The notes under the pieces are model-generated. The model worked only from the letters and a program-made list of their open reading frames with translations, was not told the origin of the DNA and searched no databases. The translations under genes were made by a program, and so were the position numbers. Below, piece after piece: positions 48,801 through 59,877 of a stretch of 64,000 nucleotides of DNA (position 1 is the stretch's first letter; the number at the start of each line of letters is the position of its first letter). The DNA is from Paracyclopina nana. Its lineage: Eukaryota > Arthropoda > Copepoda > Cyclopoida > Cyclopettidae. The DNA lies in assembly GCA_019096065.1 (NCBI GenBank), contig JAGUCH010000002.1, forward strand, positions 5,220,501 through 5,284,500, given 5' to 3'.

Positions 48801-51800
48801 ACTGTCAAGTCTCCGGAAGGCATAGTCACTTACAGGCCTAGTATCGAGGATCACTTTAAATCAGCTGCACCAAGCACAACAAGGAGCAGAGTCAGGCTGA
48901 ATGACATGGAAATTTTGTCTCGATCTGAATCCAGGAGAAGAGCCACAGCCGGTGGACGCAGAATTGATTACGATGATGATGCTTATGACTATGACATCAA
49001 TGACTTTGATCAGGAAAGCAAGAAGAACTTGTACAACAAGTGCAGACGACTGCGAGGCAGATCACTGAAGAATGACCAAATGCCCACATTCGAGCATTTC
49101 CCAATGAGAGACTTGATTAGGTCAAGTGGAATAGACGATGAGCTGATGCCAACGGAAGAGGAATGCCATCAAATCACTCTAGACCAAGAGCCATTATTGG
49201 CAAGCAAAGTTTTGTCCGTGCAGAATCGAGTAAGGGAAACTCCAGCTCCTTCTCGGTCAGAGGAAGAAACGACGACTCAATTTTCGTTTGTCAAAGCTAG
49301 GTCACCTAGCCCCGTCCCACAATTCCACTCCACTACAACCACCTCGAGGCCCAAAGCGGCAATTACGACTCCATCGAATTGGAACTCGCAGCCATTTTCG
49401 TCATATCAACAACTAGACCCGTCCCTATTACATAATGGCTTCTTGTATGACAAACGGGAATTGATGGCGAACTATGCTACCACTTCTGATGCGAGGCCAA
49501 TGCAGATTTTCAGTACTTCTAAACCTATGTTTGCGAAAGCTCCAGGAGTGCCAATATCTGCAACTGGGTTTCCTAAGCAGGCAACAACAGTACCTACCCT
49601 GCCACCACCAGGGGGTGATATTCCCCCCTACATGACCCTTGTGAACGAAGCAAAGGCCAAGTTTCAAGACAGCCAAAAAATAACTCTTGCACCGCCCCCT
49701 ATACTCAAAAAAATCCCATTACCCATGTCAACTCCAGAACCTTTTACACTATCCAAAGAAACTCCTGCGCAGCATGTGGAACAATCAGGCAACCCCTTTT
49801 CTATGCTGTCCAACATTTTAATGCCAAAGTGGTTTCAAGAGGAGCCAAATGAACAAGAAGCAGATTACGAGGAGAGAAAGCAAGAAACCAGGCCGAAAAT
49901 TGAGCTAAGACCAACCAAAGAAGAAAGACCACATTATGAAAAGAGGCCTACAATTGAGCAAAGATTGCCAACACAGTACGATGAAAGGATGAAATTGGAC
50001 CATAGGCCATTGTACGAAACGAAGAAACAAGAAAGGCCCAAAAATGATGATCGATCAGCGTTTGAAGCAAGGCCGATGATGAAAGATGTGCCTAAGCCAA
50101 AACAGAGGCCCCAAAAAGAGGGAAGACCATACAGTTCAAGTGGCATTCCAATGCTACCCCCACCCGGCAACTTCCCATCTTTCCAGCAAGCCCTTCAAAA
50201 AAAGCATCAGAATGGCCGACCGAAAAAGCCATCTAATCCCAACAGGAAGCAGCAGCATCAAATTCCCGACAATTATGCAGACTTTGTCAAAAATGAGTTC
50301 AAAAAGATGAAATTCCAAGAGTCTTTCCCCAACCAGCGGCCACCATTGTTTCAGTTCATTGCAAAAAAAGAGGGCGAAGCGGTCTCTCGACATCAGGTAT
50401 GCACATGTGAAAATAATTCAAGAGTGACCTTCGATAACTTACCTTAATAAACAGCAGGATAGCAGAAAGAGGCCGCCCAGAAGGCAGATGAAAGTGGAGC
50501 CCAAGAGAAAAGGACTCTTAGACCAAATTATGTCCTTGCCTGAAACACTTCACAAATTGCCTTATTTGGGATCTTCTGTATCAGTCCAGAGCGTGGAGAG
50601 TGGAAATGCCACAGTTAAGGCACTTTCAGGTATTTTGAATACAGCTGAATTTTTCCGATTGAGGCAACTGACGAGCTCAGCAAACTGACACGCTCTAACT
50701 TGTTTTTATGGCAAAGTTTCGCGCGCAGGTCAACGACCTCGCTTTTGTATCTTTAATTTTCCGTCATTCTCAGCGTTTCAAAAAAGAAGGGTCAAGGACC
50801 TTATTTTTTTATTTTCGAGATAGAGGTCAATGACCCAATATTTTATGCGACGTAGAGGACAATGGCCTCATCCTAGTTTGAGGTAAAGGTCAATTACCTC
50901 ATTCTTGTTTGAGGTAAAGGTCAATGACCTCATTCTAGTTTGAGACAAAGGTCAATGACCTCATTCTAGTTTGAGGTAGAGGTGAATGACGTAATTTTAG
51001 TGAGAAAGACGTCAATGGCCTTTTTATGCTACAGAAATTGAGATGATGAAAGAGGAAGCTGACGAGGATGAATACGATGAAGAATTTGATTTTACTGATG
51101 AGGAGAAAGCCATTTTGAAGCAACTTAGTGAGATGCCCACTTCGGTCTCGAGTGACCTCATGGCATCATATTCAAATTCATTTCCAATTTCAGAGCCTTC
51201 TTCATCAAGGTAAAACCGATCGATGATCAAAAAATTATCTTTTGATGCCAAATGCTGTATTTTTTCAGTGCCACCGAAAAGATAAAAGGTCCATCAAAGC
51301 TGCCGACTACTTTGGGCCTAGGATTTGATCCAACAGCCATAGAGCCTGAATCAGGTTTTAAGCCCATTGTGGAGAGACAGGGCAGCAGCATTCCCACGTT
51401 AGCTTTTAGCGTGATGGATACGAAAAGCGGTGATTTGAATGATCCAGTGAGTGCTGGTGTCTATGAACAAGACTATTTGCGAAGGCGGCAAGGTATACTT
51501 GATCAGATTCAAATCAATGCTCATAAAGAATCAACAATGCAAAAGGTAACCATTTTTTAAACCCTTAAGAAATATTTATTTATTACCACTTATGTTTTAG
51601 GACATTGATCGTTCGTTAGCGGCACCAGTAAATGTCCCCTCTCCAGTTGTTGCATATGCTCCAGCGGCAAGCAAATCTAAACCTTTGCCAACAGATAAGC
51701 CTCAACGATCTTCGGAAAAAGCACGAAGGAGGAATAAAAAACCTCCCTCAGCTGACTTCAGCTCGTTTGAAGACGGATCTCGTGACGAGGAAAGTGATGA

Positions 51801-52260
51801 TTACGAATATGATCCTGGTTACAAAGAGACGGATCGCATCGATGTGCAAACGCCACTTGTCATCGATCCCTATGCTTATGTGTACAGCCAAAGTTCTGCG
51901 CCCTACGGGCAGCAATTTCCCAGCTATGTATCCGATTCGTTACATACAATGGTGGGAACTCTTGGAGATGCGAACAAGCATTTCACAACGTCAGACAATG
52001 TTGTGTATGGCAAGTTTCCCGAAGGCTCCGATGCTAGCAAAAACATAAATATCGTGAAAAGTGATTATGAAGATCAATTTGAATACTACGACGATAAAGA
52101 AGATGAATACTATTACTATGATGACGAGACTGCTGTGAAAGGACTCAAAGACAGGCTCGGCATTGCAGCAACAGATACGGACAGCGCAAATGCTGCTCAA
52201 GATAAATCTATGTCATTCTTACAGTTACTCAACAATCTGAGAGGCAACAATGATCAGTGA
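45807..52260 (+). CDS. Skeletor: Skeletor (DM13-DM13-DOMON protein)
   Basis: Extracellular redox-type DM13/DOMON protein; Drosophila Skeletor was described as a spindle-matrix component, while its domains suggest secretion. Ten exons join in phase: 45807-45870, 46309-46446, 46517-46601, 46656-46767, 46829-47269, 47331-50396, 50455-50629, 51035-51209, 51269-51545, 51601-52260; 1730 aa. The order is: signal peptide (1-20), DM13-1 (YYGSFIGRL..FAVDENTVYLRNFTYSG), DM13-2 (VILDSRTLVIKEFTFKGLAPD), DOMON (about 285-420), a Pro-rich linker, a cupredoxin-like region (about 570-780, PLYVHLGP..HPFYITDD), and a 950-residue disordered tail. The tail has an RP-spaced charged repeat (about 49880-50130) and an acidic, Tyr-rich end. 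Intron 7 carries an IR-1 palindrome array. The stop is 40 bp from the convergent PWP2 stop. Confidence 0.94.
50727..51021. promoter_or_regulatory. Array of nine IR-1 nuclear-receptor palindromes (EcRE-like) in Skeletor intron 7
   Basis: Nine 13-bp palindromes of the form AGGTCA-A-TGACCT lie at 50727, 50789, 50824, 50856, 50887, 50918, 50949, 50980 and 51009. The middle copies are spaced exactly 31 bp apart, about three helical turns. The copies at 50918 and 50949 are perfect; the others have one to three changes, but the central A never varies. IR-1 of this half-site is the classic high-affinity site for the ecdysone receptor EcR/USP. The last copy ends 13 bp before the intron acceptor. The linker between sites (TCATTCTAGTTTGAGGTAA) is also repeated, so the array grew by tandem duplication. 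Regulatory function is inference. Confidence 0.7.
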
Positions 52261-52300
52261 TCTCTTGGGGCTAGAAGGGAATAATAATTCATACGTTCTA

Positions 52301-55294
52301 CTATTCATCGTCATCACTCCATTTAGACTGAAGTCCATTAGGAGCAACATCAAACTCCATGCCTTCTTGGTCAGGCTCATCCTCATCTGATGAATCAGAT
52401 GCTTCAATGTCATTTGAAATGGCTTCTCTCTTGCTTTTTCTCACCTCGGCGATTGTGAGTAAGAACTCTAAACTGTTCAAGTTTCGCTCGCACACTTCGC
52501 TGAGGTCTGATGTTTTATTGCCGAGAGCCTTTTGCGCTTGATTGAGAATGGGCAACAAGTCCCGCCACTTTCTGCGGATCCACAGGCCGTGATGGATCAT
52601 GATGCACTGGCACCATTTGGCATAGAATCCCAAGTGCCTCGAAGTCTCGATTTCAGCCCCTATGAACTTCAGTAAGTGAAAAACGAGCTTTTCTGACAGT
52701 TGTGAGCTCAGTAAATCGACCTGTAAAATACGGATTATCAAATAAAGTAGGTTACCTTGAAATGCAATTGCTATAAGGACTTACTTCTAATACAGGAATT
52801 TGCTCAATCACTTCTCTGATTAAGTCTGGTTCGTTGAGTCTGAGTGCCATGGAAATGGCTCTGTTGAATTCCCCACTTTTAAGCATAGCTCTTGTGCTCT
52901 TGGGAGTGACTTCTTCTTCGAGCTCAAAAGGGTCGAAAATCATCTTAGAATCCAATGAAAAGAGCAGCAAGCCTTCAGTGGTGGCAGCTGCGAATTCTCT
53001 CCCAGTGGGGCTGAATTCAAGGCCAGCGACTGACACTTGAGGTCTGTGCGCCCTGGATGACATGTCTCCCTTTTTGGCACCGGGTAGCCTAAAACAAATT
53101 GTTACCAAAGATAGAGTGACTTAAAAATGCCAGATTGTTACTTGATTGCTGTTTTCCCCCTAGGATCATCACGATCTTCAATCAAGGCCAAGTTGCCAAA
53201 TTCGCTCATTTTCTTGCGAGATATAACATCATCCATTGCATCAAAAGACCGATTTTGAGTAACTTCAAATTTCTTCACCAAGAGGCTTTGGCCGACGTGA
53301 TAAATGCAAATGGTCTTAGATTGGCCTCCAGCCAAGATGAACTGACCATCAGCATTGTAAGAAAGAGCAGTAAAAAATGCACAGGCCTTTTTTGGGGTAA
53401 CAAGGTCAGTGTCTGATCTGCCAACAGCCAAATCTCCGCGGCCTTCAATACTGCCAGATTGCAAACCGCTAACAGGATTGAAAAAAGTTATTTGACCGTT
53501 CATTGTGGCCACTGCGACTTGTAGACCATCGGGCCTGAAGGCAAGTGCCGTGGCATCAGACAATATTTCGATGGTTTCCAAGTTGGAAGAAGTGGAATTC
53601 AAGGCGTCCCACACCTTAAGCGTTTTGTCCCAACTGGCAGTTGCAAGCTGCGAAGCTCCAGAAGCAGGACTCGGGTTAAAGGCCAAAGCGGCCACTGGGC
53701 CTTCGTGGCCTGATATAACCTCGAGCAAATGACCGGTCTGAACAGACCATAGAAACACTTCATATACATCAGTTGCACCAGCTGCAACCAAATCTCCAGC
53801 AATGTCAACAGTCAAGCTAATAAATCAGAAACTAATATGTAGAAACAACTAAAACATTTAAGCTGTAATTTATTACCTGGAGAATTGAGCAGGCCTAGGG
53901 CTCGTGAATGTCCTGAAATTTCTATACCTGGTTGTATCATAGGCTCTTACTGTTCCGTCCAAGCTTGCCGAGAATACTACATTCATCTTTCCTTTGGAGT
54001 ACCTTACTGCACTCACTGATGCAGTATGCTCACTGAATGTGACGAAACAGAAGCCCGAAAGGTTTGCCCATAGCTTGACTTTACCATCTTGCCCCCCAGT
54101 CACAATGTTTGTTCCATCAGGGCTGAAGTCGATGCAAGCCATGTTGTTAAAGTGTCCCTGTTGTTTAAGCACGTACGTCTCTGATTGCCATTCCCACACC
54201 AAGAGTTGTCCGAGTTTGGAGCATCCAAAGCCAATCCAATCCCCACTAGGGTTAAAGGTTACGGTCATGATTGATTGGTCGGAAATCGACAAAGAATGGA
54301 TCATATTGGCCTCTGGCATCTCGTGAATCAGAAACACTCCATTCTTGAAGCCTGTCACAAGCAGTTTCAAGCCAGGGTGAAAATCAACAGCGGTGACATC
54401 AACAGCTTTGGTTTTCTGCTTCTCCTCTCCTTTGGGTAGGGCATCCCTAAGAAAAAAGCGGGACTTGCGGCTATAGAACAACTTGTCGGATCCAGTTTCT
54501 GCTACGAGGTCTTCGTGGGTATCGGCTTTATCGTCAGTATCTTCAACATCATCTTCTTGAAGCTCTTCTTCGGTGGGATTTTTTCGTTTGTCTTTTTCTT
54601 CCTCCTTGCAGAGAATGAGCTGATCCATCTCAATTGAAGATTCCCAGTGCACAAGATGCCCATTTCTGCTAACTGTATAGCAACCAAGGGAATTTTGTTC
54701 AAAAAATGTTGCCACAACAGGATCAGTGTGCCCACCAAGACAATAAGACTTGAAATTGGTGTACTTTTCTCGAACAGAATAAAGTCGCGTGGTGTTGTCT
54801 TTGGATCCGACGGCCACGAATCTGGAGCAAGACGACCAACTCAAAGTTGTGGTGTCGTCAAGAGCTCCCTTGAGTACTCGATCCAATCCAAAAGGGTTGT
54901 AGTCCTTATTTGTCGAGCCCGGCGTTCTGTAGATGAACACGAGGTTTTCTTTTGCCAAAGCAAACTGCTTCCCATCCGGGCTGAATGACAAAGCTGCCAC
55001 GGGCCGATTGATTCTCAGTTTGTGTAAAACCGTCTTGGATATCAAACTGATCAAATGAACCTCTCCATCCTCGTTGGCGGCTAAAAGAAGCACACCATTG
55101 GGACTCAAAGCCAGAGTCGTGTAGTCATGCCGGCCATCGATGTTCAACGTTTGAGATTTGTGAGTCTTGAGATCGAAAGCAGATATCTTGTTGCCCACTG
55201 GGCTGAAGAGCGTATTTCCATCAGGGCTGAACACTAAGTTACCCCTGCGATACACCGTACCCAAGAGGTTTGAAAATTGGTAGTTAAAGTTCAT
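52301..55294 (-). CDS. PWP2: Periodic tryptophan protein 2 (U3 snoRNP, UtpB complex)
   Basis: WD40 component of the small-subunit processome needed for 18S rRNA maturation in the nucleolus. Four exons (55294-53877, 53816-53142, 53088-52785, 52720-52301) join in phase; 938 aa (human 919). The start MNFNYQFSNLLGTVYRRGNL is the family N-terminus; an in-frame ATG 32 codons upstream is less likely. Two WD propellers are seen through repeats such as LAFNPS, ACIDFSPDGTNIVTGGQDGKVKLW and VSAVRYSKGKMNVVFSASLDGTVRAYD. The Utp12-type helical C-terminus follows (VDLLSSQLSEKLVFHLLKFI..HHGLWI). The end is acidic. Introns are 60, 53 and 64 bp. Confidence 0.97.
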
Positions 55295-55817
55295 GCTTGC
55301 AATGTTTCGATGCGAACGGTTTCGCGTAATTTTCAACGCACGTGTGTAAATAGACAAGATCGAAAATAACCTCAATCCACACTTTTTCATAGTGATAGAT
55401 GGAAAAAGATACTTCCAAACAAAAAATTTCGAATCTCATTTTTTTAAAAGTTATTTTAGAATAGATATGAATAGGGTATTTGATAATATACGCATAATTT
55501 ATAGGTCTATTGTATATGAGTTCATTGTAATATTAGCCATTAAAAGTTTGATCGCTTTCAAAGGTTGGGAGGCTAGCGTAAGAGCAGCAAAAAAGAGTAT
55601 GCTTCGTAAATTGACTTAATTACTTGTAAGTGTCAGCGTTGAACAGATGGAAAAATGATGAAATAATAATTGCAACATTTTTTGTTAAGAGTATGTCAAT
55701 ATTTAAATTGCATAGTTGACCCGTAGCCAATGTAAAAAAAAGTATGACAAGGAAGGCTGCAGAAGCTATTGTGATTGCAAAGCAAAAAATATTTATGATT
55801 GCAGTAGATTGAAAAAT
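55295..55817. other. Divergent promoter region PWP2 / fucosyltransferase
   Basis: The gap between two divergent starts is 523 bp and AT-rich. The fucosyltransferase ATG is preceded by TTTATGATTGCAG, an acceptor-like sequence ending 13 bp upstream, so a 5' UTR intron or leader addition is possible. No other gene is seen. Confidence 0.4.
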
Positions 55818-56807
55818 ATGTCACCAGAGTCTTTATTTTTGTGGACCCTATTTGTATTTAGCAGAGTGTATGCTAGTGAGCATTGTGAAAAAGACGAGTT
55901 CTGTGAGCAAAAGGCATGCAAACACTATACTGGGCCAATCAATCCATCAGATCCATCTATCATCTATAAAAAGGTTAGGGGGCGATTGGGAAACCAAATC
56001 AACGGCTATGGAATGTTGCTTCAAATGAAGCTAGCATTTGGATACAACGCTTTCTTGATGCAAGATGCCTACGACACCTTGACAAAAGTGTTCACCAAAG
56101 ACTGCATTGAACTACCAGTGCTGGAGCAAGAGTTTTGCGACGCACCCACTAAAATGAAATTCCAAGATTTCGAAGGCAATTTTACAGAGCTCATCGTGCC
56201 TAATACACCACATGCCAAAGGCAAGATGTACAATCTATTCCCCCCAAAAGAAGACAAAGTATTTTTGGCACCGAAGAGCGATCATAATGACAGGCTTCAA
56301 GCAGCGTATTACAAGCATCTCGCAAAGAGCCTGAAAATCCAGCCAAAGTTTGTGGCCAGGGCTCAGAGCACTTTTCATGCGATCGCAACTAAGCTCCACT
56401 TGCCGGTGGAAAAAGTGGCTTATGTAGCAATTCACAATCGACGCAAGGACATCATCGCTTTTGCTAAGAAAGCATTCAAAGAGAAGCCCTATCCGAAATC
56501 TCATTTCTATGCTGCAATGGAGCATTTCAGAGAAGAGTACGAGAACGTGGCATTTCTCTACATTTCCGACGATATGGAATGGGGCCGAAAGAACCTAAAG
56601 AACAAGCGCAAAGACTTGTTTTTCATCGGTAGCGGCGATCACGATGACGAGGACGAAGTTGGGCATGCTTTTGCTCTGATCGTGCATAGCAATCACACAA
56701 TCACTTCTCTCGGCTCGTTCAGCATGTGGGGAGCAATTTTGAACGGCGGAGACAACTACGGAAAATACGGGCCAATCTCGCGGTCAATAGCCGCACAAAA
56801 GAAATAA
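55818..56807 (+). CDS. GT11-family fucosyltransferase (galactoside 2-alpha-L-fucosyltransferase-like)
   Basis: Golgi glycosyltransferase that would transfer fucose from GDP-fucose to terminal galactose in alpha-1,2 linkage. Single exon, 329 aa. It opens with a hydrophobic leader (LFLWTLFVFSRVYAS) that could be a signal anchor. The family motif GRLGNQINGYGMLLQMK is at about residues 55-71. AYVAIHNRRKDI occupies the position of the HxRRxD GDP-fucose motif, and VAFLYISDDMEW and TITSLGSFSMWGAIL follow as in FUT1/FUT2. The frame is open upstream of 55818 without an ATG. It ends 88 bp before the convergent TMEM35-like gene. The acceptor substrate cannot be read from sequence. Confidence 0.88.
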   Translation: MSPESLFLWTLFVFSRVYASEHCEKDEFCEQKACKHYTGPINPSDPSIIYKKVRGRLGNQINGYGMLLQMKLAFGYNAFLMQDAYDTLTKVFTKDCIELPVLEQEFCDAPTKMKFQDFEGNFTELIVPNTPHAKGKMYNLFPPKEDKVFLAPKSDHNDRLQAAYYKHLAKSLKIQPKFVARAQSTFHAIATKLHLPVEKVAYVAIHNRRKDIIAFAKKAFKEKPYPKSHFYAAMEHFREEYENVAFLYISDDMEWGRKNLKNKRKDLFFIGSGDHDDEDEVGHAFALIVHSNHTITSLGSFSMWGAILNGGDNYGKYGPISRSIAAQKK

Positions 56808-56895
56808 GTGTACTTATTTCACCTTTGGCAGTAGCAGTTTTGCAGCACAGCATTTTATTGCAGAAACTTGGTTAGCATGCAGTGTGGAATATATC

Positions 56896-57423
56896 TCAGT
56901 TTGTCTTCTTGTCATTGACCGTCAATGCGTTGCTAGCTTTCTTGTATTTCAGCCCCTTAGTATTATGAGCTGGCTGATCCTTGGACTGCTGGTCCTCCAG
57001 ATCCTCTGGCTTTCTGGCCAGCTGCCAATCCACCACCAGTCTGCAGCTGAGCATGAGCAGAAACACCAACGTTGGAGCAGTTCGCTCAAACGCATCGCTG
57101 ATGGCCCAATGCGAGTACACGTTTAGAGTTTTCAGCACGAATAAGAGCACATTGGCTGCATTCTTGGCAACTCTTGATGGGACGAGCATCATGATGAGCC
57201 CGCAGACGATTTCGAGACCACCGACAGATCGCCTGTACCACTTGGACGGCACCTTGATGTCCAGCGTTTTGGCCAGCGGGAATATTTTGGCATATTTGGC
57301 GTATTCCGATCGCAAGTCTTTGTGCAGGTCTTTCGAGATTTTCGGCGATATCTTGAGCACGCCAAGGAAGATGAAAAAGGCGCCGAGGAGTATGGAGAGG
57401 CTTTTGAGCACGATTTTAGACAT
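56896..57423 (-). CDS. TMEM35/NACHO-type nicotinic receptor chaperone
   Basis: Small ER membrane protein; TMEM35A (NACHO) promotes assembly of neuronal nicotinic acetylcholine receptors. Single exon, 175 aa, with four hydrophobic segments. Family landmarks are FLGVLKISPKISKDLHKDLRSEYAKY, IFPLAKTLDIKVPS, RRSVGGLEIVCGLIMMLVPS and ARKPEDLED. The C-terminus is charged and cytosolic in type. It diverges from the BTB-PHR gene, with 687 bp between the starts. TMEM35A and TMEM35B cannot be separated by eye. Confidence 0.9.
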   Translation of the reverse strand: MSKIVLKSLSILLGAFFIFLGVLKISPKISKDLHKDLRSEYAKYAKIFPLAKTLDIKVPSKWYRRSVGGLEIVCGLIMMLVPSRVAKNAANVLLFVLKTLNVYSHWAISDAFERTAPTLVFLLMLSCRLVVDWQLARKPEDLEDQQSKDQPAHNTKGLKYKKASNALTVNDKKTN

Positions 57424-58110
57424 GACTGTGTTATCGCCGTGTTTTTCCGAGCTGCGAAAGATCGATAACTTACAGCTAGCTAGTGCAGCTTTGTGGAGAG
57501 GGGCTTTCCCTCAGCCACCCTTATGGAATCGAAACATTATTTGCTGTCATCAATGCATCTCTTCCGCCCGATGCTTTTAAAAAGCACAAAATCACATTTA
57601 GCAGCAATCGAAAGAGCAACGTTGCAAGCTTACTTGTATGGTTAGCCATGATCTTAATAAAATGCAAGAAAATGATTAAATGATAAAATTTGCAAAACGT
57701 GCAGAGCGATTTTGGTTAAAATGTGAGAGGACATTCTTATCTACATTTAAGGAGTAGGGGAACCCTCGGAAACATCACTGTAATACTTCTGCCAGGGTAT
57801 TTGGATCATTTTTTTACGCAAAACTTGCAGCTGTTTATAAATACATCTAAACTACGCGCTTTCCAGATTACTTTGTAGGTTTAGCTGAAAACACTTTTCT
57901 TTTAAAGTAACTAACAAGTTACATAATCTATAACTGTTTTAATTGTCTCATGCTTGGCTTTTGCACTTTTAGTTCATTTTTGAACATTGCCGCCATTTTT
58001 GACACCTAGCTGCCGAATCTGCCTGCGTAATTTAGACCAGCCCTCGATAAGTGTAGAACACGGAATTACATGAGAAGTGAGAGGCAAAACAAAGGTACTT
58101 TTCAATAGCT
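57424..58110. other. Divergent intergenic region TMEM35-like / BTB-PHR gene
   Basis: This 687-bp stretch must hold the two promoters and 5' UTRs. I see no gene or decisive motif in it. Confidence 0.45.
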
Positions 58111-59877
58111 ATGGCCTCCGAGGTCAGGCAAGTCCTGGATCAATGCGAGGCCACGGGTGAGGACGATATGTCCAATGTCACTGCCAGGACGGTGGCAAAC
58201 ATCAAAAGGCTGCAAGAAAACGTGCTGTCAGTCAACATAAGCTCCTCCTCGTCATACAACAACGTTTCCACCGTGGCCATTGGAGGGGGGCAAGTGTCGC
58301 CCCTTGTGGAAGAGAACAACCAGAACCCAGGGCCTCTGGCCAAAACCCCACCTAGTCCAGTTCAAGTGTCACCAGACTTGACTGCCTCATTCAACGCACT
58401 TGTCACGCTCGACCCAAATTGGCAGTCTCACCGCGCCACACTGAGGGAGCGCAACAGAGTCATGTGCAACAACGCTCTCATGGCCGACTGCTACTTCAAC
58501 GTCGGGGGCAAGAGCTTCCCCGCCCAAAAATACGTCTTGGCCACCGGCTCCACCGTGTTCTACGCGATGTTTTTCGGCGGCTACGTCGAGGCCAATGCGG
58601 AGACCATTGACGTCCCTGACGTGGATCCAGACGCTTTCCTCACCATGCTCAAGTACTTGTACTGCGATGAAATCGACCTGAGTCACGACAACGTCTTGGC
58701 CACGCTGTACGCGGCCAAAAAGTACTTGGTGCCAGCCCTGGCCACGGCCTGCATCAACTTCATGGAGCAAAGCTTGACCGCGCGCAATGCTTGCCTCCTG
58801 CTCTCGCAGGCCCGGCTCTTTTCCGAGCCAGCCCTGGTGCAAAGGTCCTGGGAGGTGATTGATGCGCAGGCCGAACTCGCCCTCACCTCTGAGGCCATGG
58901 CTGACATTGACTACGACACTCTGCTCTCCATCCTCAGCAGGGAGAGTCTCAACTGCAAGGAAACCGTGCTTTTCATAGCCGCCAACATTTGGGCCACCGC
59001 AGAGTGCAAGCGAAAAGACATCGACCCTGAGGACCCGCAGAACAGGAGGACAGCCTTGGGGTCAGCCCTGAAGAAGATCCGCTTCCCCGCCATGTCAGTG
59101 GCGGACTTTGCGGACACCGTGGCCACCTCGGGCATGCTGACGTTGCAAGAGACCAACGACATTTTCCTCTACTTCACCGCGAAACACAAGCCTCCACTGG
59201 ACTTTGATTGCAGGCCTCGCCGAGGCTTAATGGTGCAGACCTGCTCGAGATTCGGCTCCTCTGCGTTCAGAAGCAACCAGTGGAGATACAGAGGCCGTTG
59301 CGACGCGATTCAGTTTTGCGTGGACAAGCGCATTTTCATCGTGGGATTCGGCCTGTATGGCTCATCCAACGGCTCGTCGGACTACTCGGCCAAAATCGAG
59401 CTGAAAAGCCATGCTGGAAAATTGCTGGCAACAAACGTGCAGCAGTTTTTCAGCGACGGCAGCAGCAACACTTTTCAAGTGTTTTTTGATCAGCCCGTGC
59501 AGATTGAGCCCGACACCTGCTACGTGGCATCTGCTATCCTGGACGGAGCGGAGTTGTCCTACTTTGGCCAAGAGGGAATGCCAGAGGTGACATCAGGCTC
59601 GGTGACCTTTCAGTTCCAGTGCTCGAGTGACAGCACCAATGGGACGGGGGTGCAGGGAGGGCAGATTCCGGAGCTGATCTTCTACGGGCCCTCGGGCTCA
59701 ACCTCTTGCTGTAATACGCTCAGAAGGAGTCGCAGCCCTGAAAATTGTCAGGGTGGTGTTGAGATGGAGCAGAGGATTGCGAGACGCCGTCAACAGCAGC
59801 TGAGTCCGCGGAAAATAGATGTCAACTGTCATTTTCCCGCGTATATATTTATCAGTTACTTTCTAGATTTCATTTGA
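58111..59877 (+). CDS. BTB-BACK-PHR protein (BTBD3/BTBD6 type) with LTR-derived tail
   Basis: Likely substrate adaptor of a Cullin-3 ubiquitin ligase, the role of BTBD6 in neural development. Single exon, 588 aa as read. After a low-complexity N-terminus comes the BTB domain (about 120-225: NALMADCYFNVGGKSFPAQKYVLA, FYAMFFGG, FLTMLKYLYCDEI). BACK follows at about 230-345, and PHR at about 380-530, starting near FGSSAFRSNQWRYRGRCDAIQF and ending NGTGVQGGQIPELIFY. BTBD3/6 proteins stop one residue after that string, but here the frame continues for about 60 residues. From about 59710 it reads through what appears to be a BEL/Pao LTR. The exon is notably GC-rich compared with its neighbours. The native stop may have been lost by the insertion. 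Confidence 0.92.
   Translation: MASEVRQVLDQCEATGEDDMSNVTARTVANIKRLQENVLSVNISSSSSYNNVSTVAIGGGQVSPLVEENNQNPGPLAKTPPSPVQVSPDLTASFNALVTLDPNWQSHRATLRERNRVMCNNALMADCYFNVGGKSFPAQKYVLATGSTVFYAMFFGGYVEANAETIDVPDVDPDAFLTMLKYLYCDEIDLSHDNVLATLYAAKKYLVPALATACINFMEQSLTARNACLLLSQARLFSEPALVQRSWEVIDAQAELALTSEAMADIDYDTLLSILSRESLNCKETVLFIAANIWATAECKRKDIDPEDPQNRRTALGSALKKIRFPAMSVADFADTVATSGMLTLQETNDIFLYFTAKHKPPLDFDCRPRRGLMVQTCSRFGSSAFRSNQWRYRGRCDAIQFCVDKRIFIVGFGLYGSSNGSSDYSAKIELKSHAGKLLATNVQQFFSDGSSNTFQVFFDQPVQIEPDTCYVASAILDGAELSYFGQEGMPEVTSGSVTFQFQCSSDSTNGTGVQGGQIPELIFYGPSGSTSCCNTLRRSRSPENCQGGVEMEQRIARRRQQQLSPRKIDVNCHFPAYIFISYFLDFI

Noticed and set aside
55295-55390. N-terminal extension of PWP2 from an upstream in-frame ATG
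   Set aside because: The family starts at the MNFNYQFSNLLG-like sequence; the extra 32 residues resemble no PWP2 and are probably 5' UTR.
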